Of a stretch of 5,768 bases of DNA, positions 1-5,766 are shown piece after piece (the first letter of the stretch is position 1; the number at the start of each line of letters is the position of its first letter). The stretch spans positions 1 through 5,768 of the forward strand of contig CAZRFE010000107.1 in NCBI GenBank assembly GCA_964599565.1. The letters run 5' to 3'. Source of the stretch: JAJUFS01 sp964599565 (GTDB lineage: Bacteria > Pseudomonadota > Gammaproteobacteria > Natronospirales > JAJUFS01). A program made the position numbers and the translations under genes. The notes under the pieces are model-generated. The model searched no databases. It worked only from the letters and a program-made list of their open reading frames with translations, and was not told the origin of the DNA.

Positions 1-292
1 GCTTAACGATGCAAATTCTGAGCTTGCGCGTCGTCCGAAGAATGGGAGCCAGCCACGGCCACAAGTTGGGTTTATGCAGGGAAAGGAGAATCTCCGCTTG
101 TAGATCTGTGCCGAGTAGGCCGGGAATGAATCCCGCGTCCACGCAATGGAAGCCTAGGTCCTCCTGAAAGTAGCCTTCTTGCTCAAGTTGATCGTACTGC
201 GACTTAAATAGTCTTTTAAGGTCGTTCAGTTCAAGAGCTACCGTCGCAGGTCCCCGCCCAGCGCGCTGAGAATAATAAGGTCGATCTGCCAT
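1..292 (-). CDS. N-terminal part of a conserved-looking hypothetical protein, cut by the left edge
   Basis: A minus-strand frame starts at the ATG at 292-290 and stays open for 97 codons to the window edge; it is not interrupted, so the rest of the gene lies outside. The protein begins MADRPYYSQRAGRG, has a charged helical stretch (about residues 20-40), then GYFQEDLGFHCVDAGFIPG (40-58) and a hydrophobic, tryptophan-rich part (KPNLWPWLAPIL, 74-85). There is no signal peptide or clear membrane segment. I do not recognise the family with confidence; the opening vaguely recalls N-terminal domains of abortive-infection-type proteins, but that is only an impression. The ribosome site is weak (GAG, 8 bases before the ATG). 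It lies 168 bases downstream of the helicase-nuclease gene on the same strand and could be a third member of that unit, although a hairpin lies between them. Frequent CTA, CTT and AGA codons differ from the genes on the right. Confidence 0.72.
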   Translation of the reverse strand, partial: MADRPYYSQRAGRGPATVALELNDLKRLFKSQYDQLEQEGYFQEDLGFHCVDAGFIPGLLGTDLQAEILLSLHKPNLWPWLAPILRTTRKLRICIVK

Positions 293-327
293 GGTTAATC
301 TCAAGTCCGTTAGTTGTTCTCTAGGTA

Positions 328-382
328 CAGTTCAACTTGACCCTAAAGTGCGTGGTCCCTGCTTCGGGGTCAGGTTGAGCTG
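328..382 (+). repeat. Large imperfect inverted repeat (REP-like hairpin) between two minus-strand genes
   Basis: The arms 328-344 (CAGTTCAACTTGACCCT) and 366-382 (GGGGTCAGGTTGAGCTG) pair over 17 positions around a 21-base loop. Fourteen are Watson-Crick pairs; the other three (331/379, 337/373, 344/366) are T opposite G, so they are G-U wobbles in plus-strand RNA but A-C mismatches in minus-strand RNA. No T run follows on either strand, so it is a poor rho-independent terminator for the helicase gene. Hairpins with a CAACCTGACCCC-like arm occur, as I recall, near IS200-type and REP-associated transposases in Xanthomonadales; calling this a mobile-element remnant is inference. Confidence 0.55.
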
Positions 383-460
383 CCCCCGTCGGCCTTAATT
401 CCGTTCGAATACTGGAAAAGAACCTTTCCTCGAATTACCTTCTAATGAGCGTACATGCGT

Positions 461-3241
461 CTAGTTCCGGTCACTTCTACAGATACCGGCTAAATCGCAG
501 CGCGCGCAAGTGGCACACCAGTTGGGGAGCCGATCAAATCGGGAGTCTCGGATTGCTTCTCCGGCGGCTCTGATTCTATTTCGCGTGCTACTAAGAAGGT
601 TGTCGTCAACTATTTCTCGAACGTTTCTTGCTTCTCTGTCCAGGTTGAGTACTTCAATCATGTCGGCTCGCCGGCCGGTTAGTTCGGAGTAACCCAAAGC
701 ATACGTGTTCAGTTGATCTCGAGTTACTTCTTCATCTTGAGCTCGATCGGTAGACTTAAAGTCAACGATGCTTATCTCTCCTGTATCAAGTCGCCTAACT
801 AAATCAATCCTCCCTGATACAGTTACGACATCTCCAAGCGTGACCTCAATAACTTGTTCAGAATGTTCGGTCTGCGCTAAAGCCGACCCGCGCGTGTTGA
901 GATACTGACCTATCGCGTCAACAGCAGATTTGCGCAGTTGTTCCCGTAGACCCGGGTATGCGAAGGGAACATTAAGATGCCGTTCTACTAGTGTCTCGGC
1001 CTCCTGAGCGTCAGCTATGTCGTTCTCGAGGGCGCGCTTGTGGACTTCTGCTAGGGCGTCATGAAGTGACTTACCGTAGCCAAGTGCTTCATGAAGCGGC
1101 GGGTTGAATCCATAGACGATTCGGAGCTTGAACTGATAAGCGCATTCAAAGAAATATTTCAGATCACTGAAACTGATGGAAATTTCAGAAGCAGCGCTGG
1201 GACGTTCTGGTTCCAGTTTAATGTCAGCAGGTATATTGGGAGCTCTTGTTACTACAAATTCATTTCGGGTTAGATCAACGAAATATTCGGACGGTAACTT
1301 CCGTGTTTGTCCTTCGAATTCCGAGAAAGAGGCATACAGCCACTTTTTTGTACGCGTGACAGCAACATAAAAAAGACGCGTAGCGTCCGAAGGCCCGCCT
1401 CGGTAACGATCTACGTTGGGAATGGAGGCAGGGTCTAATATGTGCCACTTGGTGCGACCGCCGGGTGCTCGTAAAGGCAGCTCGCCACGTCTTAGATTTG
1501 GTAAGAAGACGACAGGCCACTCCATTCCCTTAGCTTTGTGTATCGTTGAAATAACTACAGCATTGGGAGACCCGTATTGCTTGTCACTATCGCCTTGTTC
1601 GTAGAGTCCCGGGGCTTCATTCTGAAGCCAGTAACTGAACGTTTGATATTTCTGTTGCGGCGCCGACTGAAAATGAATTTGCTCGAAATCCGAAATGACT
1701 TGACTGAATTTGCCGAGATTAAAAAGAGCGACCTCTCCGCGGTCTTTTAGTCCTGTCCTTCGTTGCACTTCTTCTTCTGTTATCGCAAAGAGTTCTAGGA
1801 GGCTCAGGTACGTTCGTTGGATGTTATACACGCTCCAGCGCTGGGCGTTATCCCAATCCTTGGCTTCGTCCAAGAGCTGGATTGCGCGATCTACCTCGTC
1901 GGCTCTCAATCCCAGATCGGCGTTCAGCCAGGCGTCACGGACAGCTGCTTCGTCTACATCATCAGACACGTAGAGAAAGGACGTGGTGCAAGCTTTCACT
2001 TCGGGAGTTGCAAAAAGATTGGCATATCCAGCTATAACGAATGGGATATTGCGGCTCCTAAATTCATCTACTATGGAGCCAGCAGTTCGGGAGACGCTCG
2101 AAGTCAATATCGCGAAATCTGAGTAGGTAAGCCCCCGCGGCGGCAATCCGGCTTCGTCATTGAACGGCGAGCCCAGCATTTCCTCAATTCTATCGGCGAT
2201 CCAGCCGGCCTCGTCAGTGCGAGTCCTAAACGTTGTTGCAACGATGTCGCCTCGCTCGTACTTGACATGGCTCTGCGATTCCACAGGCTTTTCTAAACGT
2301 TCATTTCGGTTTTTTTCTGCGATCGAATCGCCAATAGAAACAATGGCGGTAGAGCTTCGAAAATTCTGGGGAAGCGTGACTTGACCAACGTCCTCATATC
2401 GAGCGGGGAACGTAAGGATGTTGGAAACTGTTGTGCCGCGCCACTGATAAATGGATTGGTCATCGTCGCCGACAACTACAATTCTGGCGCCGAGTTTACT
2501 GAGGCGAGCGATTAGGCTTTCCTGCAAAGGGTTGATGTCTTGGTACTCATCCACGATGACATGTCGATATCTAGCCGCAATCTGCTCCTGAAAGTGGATT
2601 TCATCTGCGGATTCGCCGGTCAGCTTCTGATATGCGGCCAGTTGAATTTCCGAAAAATCTAATGCCCTTTTTCTGTGCAAAAGAGCGCGATAGCTTTGAA
2701 GCGCTTCGTGAAGGCTTGGAGAAATGATTTCAATCGAAGCGTCCGGCTCCTCACGGAGGACGTTTAGCGCATCTAAGAAAATGCCAACGTTTGGGAAGGA
2801 CCGATTTAGCGTTTGACCTATACTTGGCCCGCTAATAATTTGTACATTCGATAATCCGGATTCGCGGCTGTTTCTATTTATTAGTAACTTTGTCTGGATG
2901 TCATTCAGGACAGAATACTTTAGGAATTCGAAAGCGTATGTTTGCAGAATTTCTAAACAGAACCCATGGATGGTTCCAATGTAAAGTTCAGCCATTCCGA
3001 TCATTTCACCGAGCGCAGCTCGCGCTTCGTTCGCGACTCTTGTCTTTAATTCGCCGGCGGCTCTTTCGGTGAACGTGAAAGCCGCTATCTGCCTCGGTTC
3101 GGCAATTTGGCGTGTAATAAGGGAGACTATTCCTTTGGAGAGTACCCCCGTCTTGCCGGACCCAGCGCACGCGATTATTTGGAGATTCTGGTCGAAGCGT
3201 GCGATGGCATCTTGCTGCTCTTGCGTAGGATTCCAAGGCAT
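461..3241 (-). CDS. UvrD-type SF1 DNA helicase fused to a RecB/AddB-like PD-(D/E)XK nuclease
   Basis: This 926-residue protein should unwind DNA with ATP and cut it with a C-terminal nuclease. The helicase motifs are complete: Q motif PTQEQQDAI (5-13), Walker A AGSGKT with K30, motif Ia (53-69), TIHGFC (90-95), Walker B VIVDEYQD (D231, E232), motif III GDDDQSIYQWRG (258-269), motif IV QNFRS, motif V STIHKAKGMEW (565-575) and motif VI RLFYVAVTR (R630). The nuclease domain (about 688-926) shows GKSLH with H727, GRIDLV with D813, VDFKS with D827 and K829, and the QLNTY motif (843-847). C700 together with C912-x2-C915-x5-C921 matches the one-plus-three cysteine arrangement that holds a 4Fe-4S cluster in AddB; C909 is an extra cysteine. 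The start is backed by AGGAG 6 bases before the ATG. TerB-BRCT lies 31 bases upstream on the same strand, suggesting one transcript. The family is known among DNA repair and phage-defence helicases; the exact role here is inferred. The gene is intact and no key residue is missing. Confidence 0.95.
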   Translation of the reverse strand: MPWNPTQEQQDAIARFDQNLQIIACAGSGKTGVLSKGIVSLITRQIAEPRQIAAFTFTERAAGELKTRVANEARAALGEMIGMAELYIGTIHGFCLEILQTYAFEFLKYSVLNDIQTKLLINRNSRESGLSNVQIISGPSIGQTLNRSFPNVGIFLDALNVLREEPDASIEIISPSLHEALQSYRALLHRKRALDFSEIQLAAYQKLTGESADEIHFQEQIAARYRHVIVDEYQDINPLQESLIARLSKLGARIVVVGDDDQSIYQWRGTTVSNILTFPARYEDVGQVTLPQNFRSSTAIVSIGDSIAEKNRNERLEKPVESQSHVKYERGDIVATTFRTRTDEAGWIADRIEEMLGSPFNDEAGLPPRGLTYSDFAILTSSVSRTAGSIVDEFRSRNIPFVIAGYANLFATPEVKACTTSFLYVSDDVDEAAVRDAWLNADLGLRADEVDRAIQLLDEAKDWDNAQRWSVYNIQRTYLSLLELFAITEEEVQRRTGLKDRGEVALFNLGKFSQVISDFEQIHFQSAPQQKYQTFSYWLQNEAPGLYEQGDSDKQYGSPNAVVISTIHKAKGMEWPVVFLPNLRRGELPLRAPGGRTKWHILDPASIPNVDRYRGGPSDATRLFYVAVTRTKKWLYASFSEFEGQTRKLPSEYFVDLTRNEFVVTRAPNIPADIKLEPERPSAASEISISFSDLKYFFECAYQFKLRIVYGFNPPLHEALGYGKSLHDALAEVHKRALENDIADAQEAETLVERHLNVPFAYPGLREQLRKSAVDAIGQYLNTRGSALAQTEHSEQVIEVTLGDVVTVSGRIDLVRRLDTGEISIVDFKSTDRAQDEEVTRDQLNTYALGYSELTGRRADMIEVLNLDREARNVREIVDDNLLSSTRNRIRAAGEAIRDSRFDRLPNWCATCARCDLAGICRSDRN

Positions 3242-3272
3242 TCTTAACTCCTAATTTTAGATGGAGTTTGTC

Positions 3273-4196
3273 TTACAGATCAGAAATTGCATCGTGGAGG
3301 TCGTTTTCATGCACCAACAACAGCCGGGCGCCCTCTTTTCGCAAATTCACCGCAGCTTCAACTTTTCTTCCATAGCAGGCGTATGCCCAACAGGGGTTTC
3401 CGTCTGCTCCTATGATCAAGTAGTCGAGTTTTTTTGACACACTGTCAACGACTCGAGCGCCAAGACTTTCAAGAAGTCGTCTGAAATCGGATCGCTTGTA
3501 GCGGTAGGAAGCGCCCGTGAGGCAGAAAGACTTCTGTTGGAACTCGATTTCAGGACAAACTGCGCACAGACCAACGACGCTAGTGTCCCCGAGGAGTAAG
3601 GGGTTCGTAATCGTTTTATCGTCCAACAGTGCCGTGAATTCTCCAAAGAATCGCATCAGTAGCGCGTGTTCTTCTGTATCGATCTTCTTATCTTTAAGGA
3701 CGCCGACGATCAGGCTTGCTACTTCATCGTAGGGCCAGACACGTTGCAGATGATCATGATCAGCCAGCCAATCAGAGAGCCCGCGTAGCTCCGCTTCCTT
3801 TATTATGCTGTCAGCGGCAACTCCTCCTAGGATGGCGTGCAGCCGTTGCATATCGGCTGTCGCCGCGTCGTAGAACTCGTGTGATTGAAGTCGGTCACAT
3901 AGCCAGCGAATATCTTCCTTCTCTTCCGCGTCCAGCACCTCGTCCGCAATCGCGCGTTCAACAATCGGCATCAGCTCAGTGTAGGGATGCGAGTTTCTGG
4001 CGTCTTCATGCTCTTGTAGCCAGGTTGTTAGGAAGGCTTCTTCGGCAGAATTGATTTCGGAATCAGCTGTGATTCCTTCCGTGATCCCGAGAAGAGAGTT
4101 GATAGCTTTATCCAATCGGGAACGATTGGATAAACGTAGATAGGGCGCGTGGTCGACGTGCATGGCTCCCCCCGGAGACTGGTTCCGCAAGGCCAT
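3273..4196 (-). CDS. TerB-like double-repeat protein with C-terminal BRCT domain
   Basis: The frame encodes up to 307 residues, without signal peptide or membrane segment. Two helical, acidic repeats resembling TerB-like domains align without gaps at an offset of 84 residues (35-92 against 119-176; 20 of 58 positions identical, including W59/W143, H63/H147, P71-Y72/P155-Y156 and the D-x-E-E ending). A short linker with C211-x2-C214 leads to a BRCT domain (about 219-305): KSFCLTG (222-228), LGARVVDSVSKKLDYLIIG (245-263), W270 and a final VHENDL. BRCT domains bind phosphopeptides, DNA ends or other BRCT proteins and are typical of NAD-dependent ligase and repair factors. The position just before the helicase-nuclease, 31 bases apart, suggests an accessory or recruiting subunit; this is inference. 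The coordinates use the first ATG, which has no ribosome site. The ATG at 4163 (residue 12) follows GGGGGGAG and may be the true start, giving 296 residues. A perfect inverted repeat covers codons 21-30. Confidence 0.9.
   Translation of the reverse strand: MALRNQSPGGAMHVDHAPYLRLSNRSRLDKAINSLLGITEGITADSEINSAEEAFLTTWLQEHEDARNSHPYTELMPIVERAIADEVLDAEEKEDIRWLCDRLQSHEFYDAATADMQRLHAILGGVAADSIIKEAELRGLSDWLADHDHLQRVWPYDEVASLIVGVLKDKKIDTEEHALLMRFFGEFTALLDDKTITNPLLLGDTSVVGLCAVCPEIEFQQKSFCLTGASYRYKRSDFRRLLESLGARVVDSVSKKLDYLIIGADGNPCWAYACYGRKVEAAVNLRKEGARLLLVHENDLHDAISDL
4107..4134. repeat. Perfect 12-base inverted repeat inside the TerB-BRCT coding start
   Basis: The arms TTTATCCAATCG (4107-4118) and CGATTGGATAAA (4123-4134) are exact reverse complements around the 4-base spacer GGAA. 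In the minus-strand mRNA this would be a 12-bp hairpin with loop UUCC, lying in codons 21-30 of the TerB-BRCT frame and starting 29 bases after the alternative ATG at 4163. It could act as an mRNA hairpin that tunes translation, as a protein-binding operator inside the gene, or be chance. The encoded residues (SNRSRLDK) look like an ordinary part of the protein. Confidence 0.75.
4166..4173 (-). promoter_or_regulatory. Candidate ribosome binding site for the internal TerB-BRCT start at 4163
   Basis: On the minus strand GGGGGGAG is followed by CC and the ATG at 4163-4161. It can pair with the anti-Shine-Dalgarno end of 16S rRNA using one G-U wobble, at a short spacing. The upstream ATG at 4196 has no purine-rich stretch before it. 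This favours translation from residue 12 but does not prove it. Confidence 0.4.
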
Positions 4197-4475
4197 AAAT
4201 TTAGACGATGGTGAGCGTTATGTCTTGTCATCCAAACCTGATTCTGTTTCGGAATTTCAGGGCAGTCCGGATGGCGAGAAATCGACAAAAATCTAGAATT
4301 ATCAATGCCTTTCGAGGCTCGGGTGTCACAGCTCGAATGGAGAACTGAAGTAAATGCCATGTCGGGTGTGGGCGAATACAAGACCCTTCGGGGGAATCAG
4401 TCCACCGCGTTCTCCATGCGGCTGTGAACCACCCGGCACCTTATCTCTTCAATCACAGACGAATGGAGAATCATC
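4197..4475. promoter_or_regulatory. Divergent intergenic region between the TerB-BRCT/helicase cassette and the right-hand genes
   Basis: The two flanking genes read away from each other, so this 279-base gap must hold the leftward promoter of the cassette and probably the rightward promoter of the small gene at 4476. The part near 4280-4320 is AT-rich and offers a minus-strand GATAAT (a -10-like hexamer), but I find no convincing -35 at a proper spacing. On the plus strand GGAG (4465-4468) serves the gene at 4476. No tRNA, strong palindrome or convincing LexA box was found. Confidence 0.35.
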
Positions 4476-4805
4476 ATGAACAAGAAGGACACGACCTACC
4501 GCATGCCGGAAGGCTTCAATCCGTATTCCGCGATCGATACGGCGAGAGGTCTCGCGGATGCGATCCGCTGGATGCATGTCGAGGGGCCAGGCGCTGCGGA
4601 GACGATCGAGTTCGGCGACAAGGTATCGATGGATGCGCTGGTGGAGATGCTGAGAGCGCGCATCCATGAGTTGCACGATTACATTCACGAGATCGGCAAC
4701 AGCACATCGCTGCATCTGCCGATGAATGAAGCGGAGCTTGATGAGCTGCGGTGGCGGGGCGCGAACATGGTCCGCGAGGAATCGCCGCTCTACATTGTTC
4801 GGTAA
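4476..4805 (+). CDS. Small soluble protein of unknown function (109 residues)
   Basis: The ATG at 4476 has GGAG 7 bases upstream, and the third-position G/C bias of the codons fits a real gene in a GC-rich genome. The product is acidic and predicted mostly helical: a short polar N-terminus (MNKKDTTYRMPEGFNPYSAI), a helix around residues 19-34 (IDTARGLADAIRWMHV), a second, longer one around 51-73 (SMDALVEMLRARIHELHDYIHEI, rich in H and acidic residues), and a third near 83-98. No signal peptide, membrane segment, cysteine cluster or DNA-binding motif is visible. I do not recognise the family. The stop codon touches the first copy of the 42-base repeat, and a strong terminator 31 bases further on shows that it is probably transcribed alone. 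Its composition (for example 40 of 60 G+C in 4561-4620) fits the lipoprotein gene on the right rather than the helicase cassette. Confidence 0.8.
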   Translation: MNKKDTTYRMPEGFNPYSAIDTARGLADAIRWMHVEGPGAAETIEFGDKVSMDALVEMLRARIHELHDYIHEIGNSTSLHLPMNEAELDELRWRGANMVREESPLYIVR

Positions 4806-4847
4806 TTCGATATCGCGGCTGAAGCCGCTCCTACGCAAAGCCCCGCG
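4806..4847. repeat. First copy of a 42-base interspersed repeat (REP-like, Xanthomonadales type)
   Basis: It begins TTCGATATCGCGG at the base after the TAA of the preceding gene and ends CAAAGCCCCGCG. The copy at 5583-5624 is identical except for one base (A4833 against G5610). It holds a small hairpin, GCGGC (4815-4819) and GCCGC (4824-4828) around TGAA. Its last 11 bases form the left arm and loop start of the terminator that follows. The core GCGGCTGAAGCCGCTCCT is, from memory, a very common intergenic repeat in Xanthomonadaceae and Pseudomonas. Confidence 0.85.
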
Positions 4848-4863
4848 AAAGCGGGGCTTTTTT
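4837..4863 (+). terminator. Strong rho-independent terminator
   Basis: AAAGCCCCGC (4837-4846) pairs perfectly with GCGGGGCTTT (4851-4860) around a GAAA tetraloop, and a run of six T (4858-4863) closes the plus-strand side. It lies 31 bases after the stop of the gene at 4476 and should end its transcript and insulate the lipoprotein gene. The minus-strand side has only three T, so it acts mainly in the plus direction. Confidence 0.92.
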
Positions 4864-4981
4864 CGTTCACGGCAATGGTTGTCGAAGGAGCGAGAACGAA
4901 TCTTGAGATAGCGCGAGCAACGGGTGTGGTAATTTCCCGAGAGCACCAATGGCGGTGACCAGGTAATCAGGAGGAGCAGGA

Positions 4982-5563
4982 ATGCGCAGACTCGTACTGA
5001 TAGCGGTTGTTTTGTTGTCAGCATGTACGTCAGCGCTCTGGATGCCGGACTACAAGCAGGAGCGCGTCAACGGTTTCTACGTAAATCGGGATACAGGGCA
5101 GCTGTTTGTAACAACCGCGGATACCGCCTACATATTCGCGATCGACAAGGAGTTCGGTGAGGCGCTTATGCTTTCTCGCGAAGTCGATTTCTATCCGAAA
5201 TTCGACGATTTCAGGCTGGACAAGGAAAACAGGATCACGGGTACGGTTTCGCTGAGCTTGCTCGGACGCGACCCTTCAGGGGAGGCTGCCGCCCGTCTCC
5301 GGAAGCTCGGTTTCAAGGAAGAGGGAATCGTGCAAGCGCTCACGCTGACGCGGGAAATCGACGGTCGGCGTTACACGATCGAGGGCAAACTGCCGCTGGA
5401 AAAGCTTGAAGATGAGCTGGTTGTAGTTGTCGCGCAGCCTCGGACGTTCTCGGAGACAGCGGGAAAGATCATCGCGACCCCGGTCGCTATCGCCTGGGAT
5501 GCAGTCGTAATGGTGCCCGCGGCGTTTCTCCTTGTCACCATCATGGCGACCGACAGCTTCTGA
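4982..5563 (+). CDS. Predicted lipoprotein of unknown function with hydrophobic C-terminus
   Basis: The 193-residue product opens with a typical lipoprotein signal: MRR, a hydrophobic core and the lipobox LLSAC, so signal peptidase II should cut before C15 and the cysteine should be lipid-modified. S at position 17 and no aspartate at +2 suggest sorting to the outer membrane, facing the periplasm. The middle (about 28-150) is rich in predicted beta strands with short repeating features (GFYVNRDTGQLFVTT, FDDFRLDKENRITGTVSLSL, RYTIEGKLPLEKL). Residues 161-190 are hydrophobic (ATPVAIAWDAVVMVPAAFLLVTIM), which is unusual for a lipoprotein and could be a second membrane contact. I do not recognise the family; no catalytic motif is seen. 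AGGAGG (4969-4974), 7 bases before the ATG, is an excellent ribosome site. A weak promoter is possible (TTGAGA 4903-4908, GGTAAT 4928-4933, spacing 19). The gene follows the terminator and is probably transcribed on its own. Confidence 0.88.
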   Translation: MRRLVLIAVVLLSACTSALWMPDYKQERVNGFYVNRDTGQLFVTTADTAYIFAIDKEFGEALMLSREVDFYPKFDDFRLDKENRITGTVSLSLLGRDPSGEAAARLRKLGFKEEGIVQALTLTREIDGRRYTIEGKLPLEKLEDELVVVVAQPRTFSETAGKIIATPVAIAWDAVVMVPAAFLLVTIMATDSF

Positions 5564-5574
5564 TTTTCTTGCCT

Positions 5575-5766
5575 CTACTGGTTTCGATATCGCGGCTGAA
5601 GCCGCTCCTGCGCAAAGCCCCGCGGGTCGCTTGCCTGGACCGGCTCGAAAACGGCCGCAACCGCGATGGCGATTACTGCCGTGCCGGCGGCGCGCCAAGC
5701 CTTGACTTGCCCCGCCCGAGCCCCCAAAATCCCGCGTCTTTCCGGGCCCGGCCCGGGATTCCCCGC
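5575..5766 (-). other. Doubtful open frame running in from the right edge
   Basis: On the minus strand a frame open at the window edge ends at TAG (5577-5575). It reads KAWRAAGTAVIAIAVAAVF then EPVQASDP, which looks like a signal peptide or membrane helix with a possible cleavage site after VQA, and its last residues are encoded by the 42-base repeat. No ATG or clear ribosome site lies within the window in this frame; a TTG is the only candidate start. The frame may be the end of a real gene whose C-terminus was extended by the repeat, or chance in GC-rich DNA. Nothing else is seen in 5625-5768. Confidence 0.15.
5583..5624. repeat. Second copy of the 42-base interspersed repeat, without the terminator's right arm
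   Basis: It matches 4806-4847 at 41 of 42 positions and lies 19 bases after the stop of the lipoprotein gene. It carries the same small hairpin (5592-5605). Directly after CAAAGCCCCGCG the two copies diverge: here GGTCGCTTGC follows where the first has AAAGCGGGGC and a T run. The lipoprotein gene therefore has no visible rho-independent terminator at this place. Confidence 0.85.

Noticed and set aside
328..382. Rho-independent terminator of the helicase gene
   Set aside because: On the minus strand three stem positions are A-C mismatches and no T run follows, so it is listed only as an inverted repeat.
4244..4260. LexA-like CTG...CAG in the cassette's upstream region
   Set aside because: The spacer is 11 bases instead of the 10 of the CTG-N10-CAG box and the inside is not symmetric, so SOS control is not supported.
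4028..4381. Minus-strand frame of 117 codons across the divergent gap
   Set aside because: It overlaps the start of the TerB-BRCT gene in another frame, its composition (many S, P, H, R) is not protein-like, and it has no ribosome site.
4424..4669. Plus-strand frame overlapping the 109-residue gene
   Set aside because: It has no ribosome site and its translation is a low-complexity, R/H/G-rich shadow of the frame that starts at 4476.
4449..5024. Minus-strand frame of 191 codons opposite the small gene and the lipoprotein start
   Set aside because: It runs antisense through a gene with a good ribosome site, through the repeat and terminator, and into the lipoprotein start. Its arginine-rich translation is typical of an antisense shadow in GC-rich DNA.
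5276..5698. Minus-strand frame of 140 codons opposite the lipoprotein gene
   Set aside because: It is antisense to a well-supported gene, arginine- and glycine-rich, and without a ribosome site.
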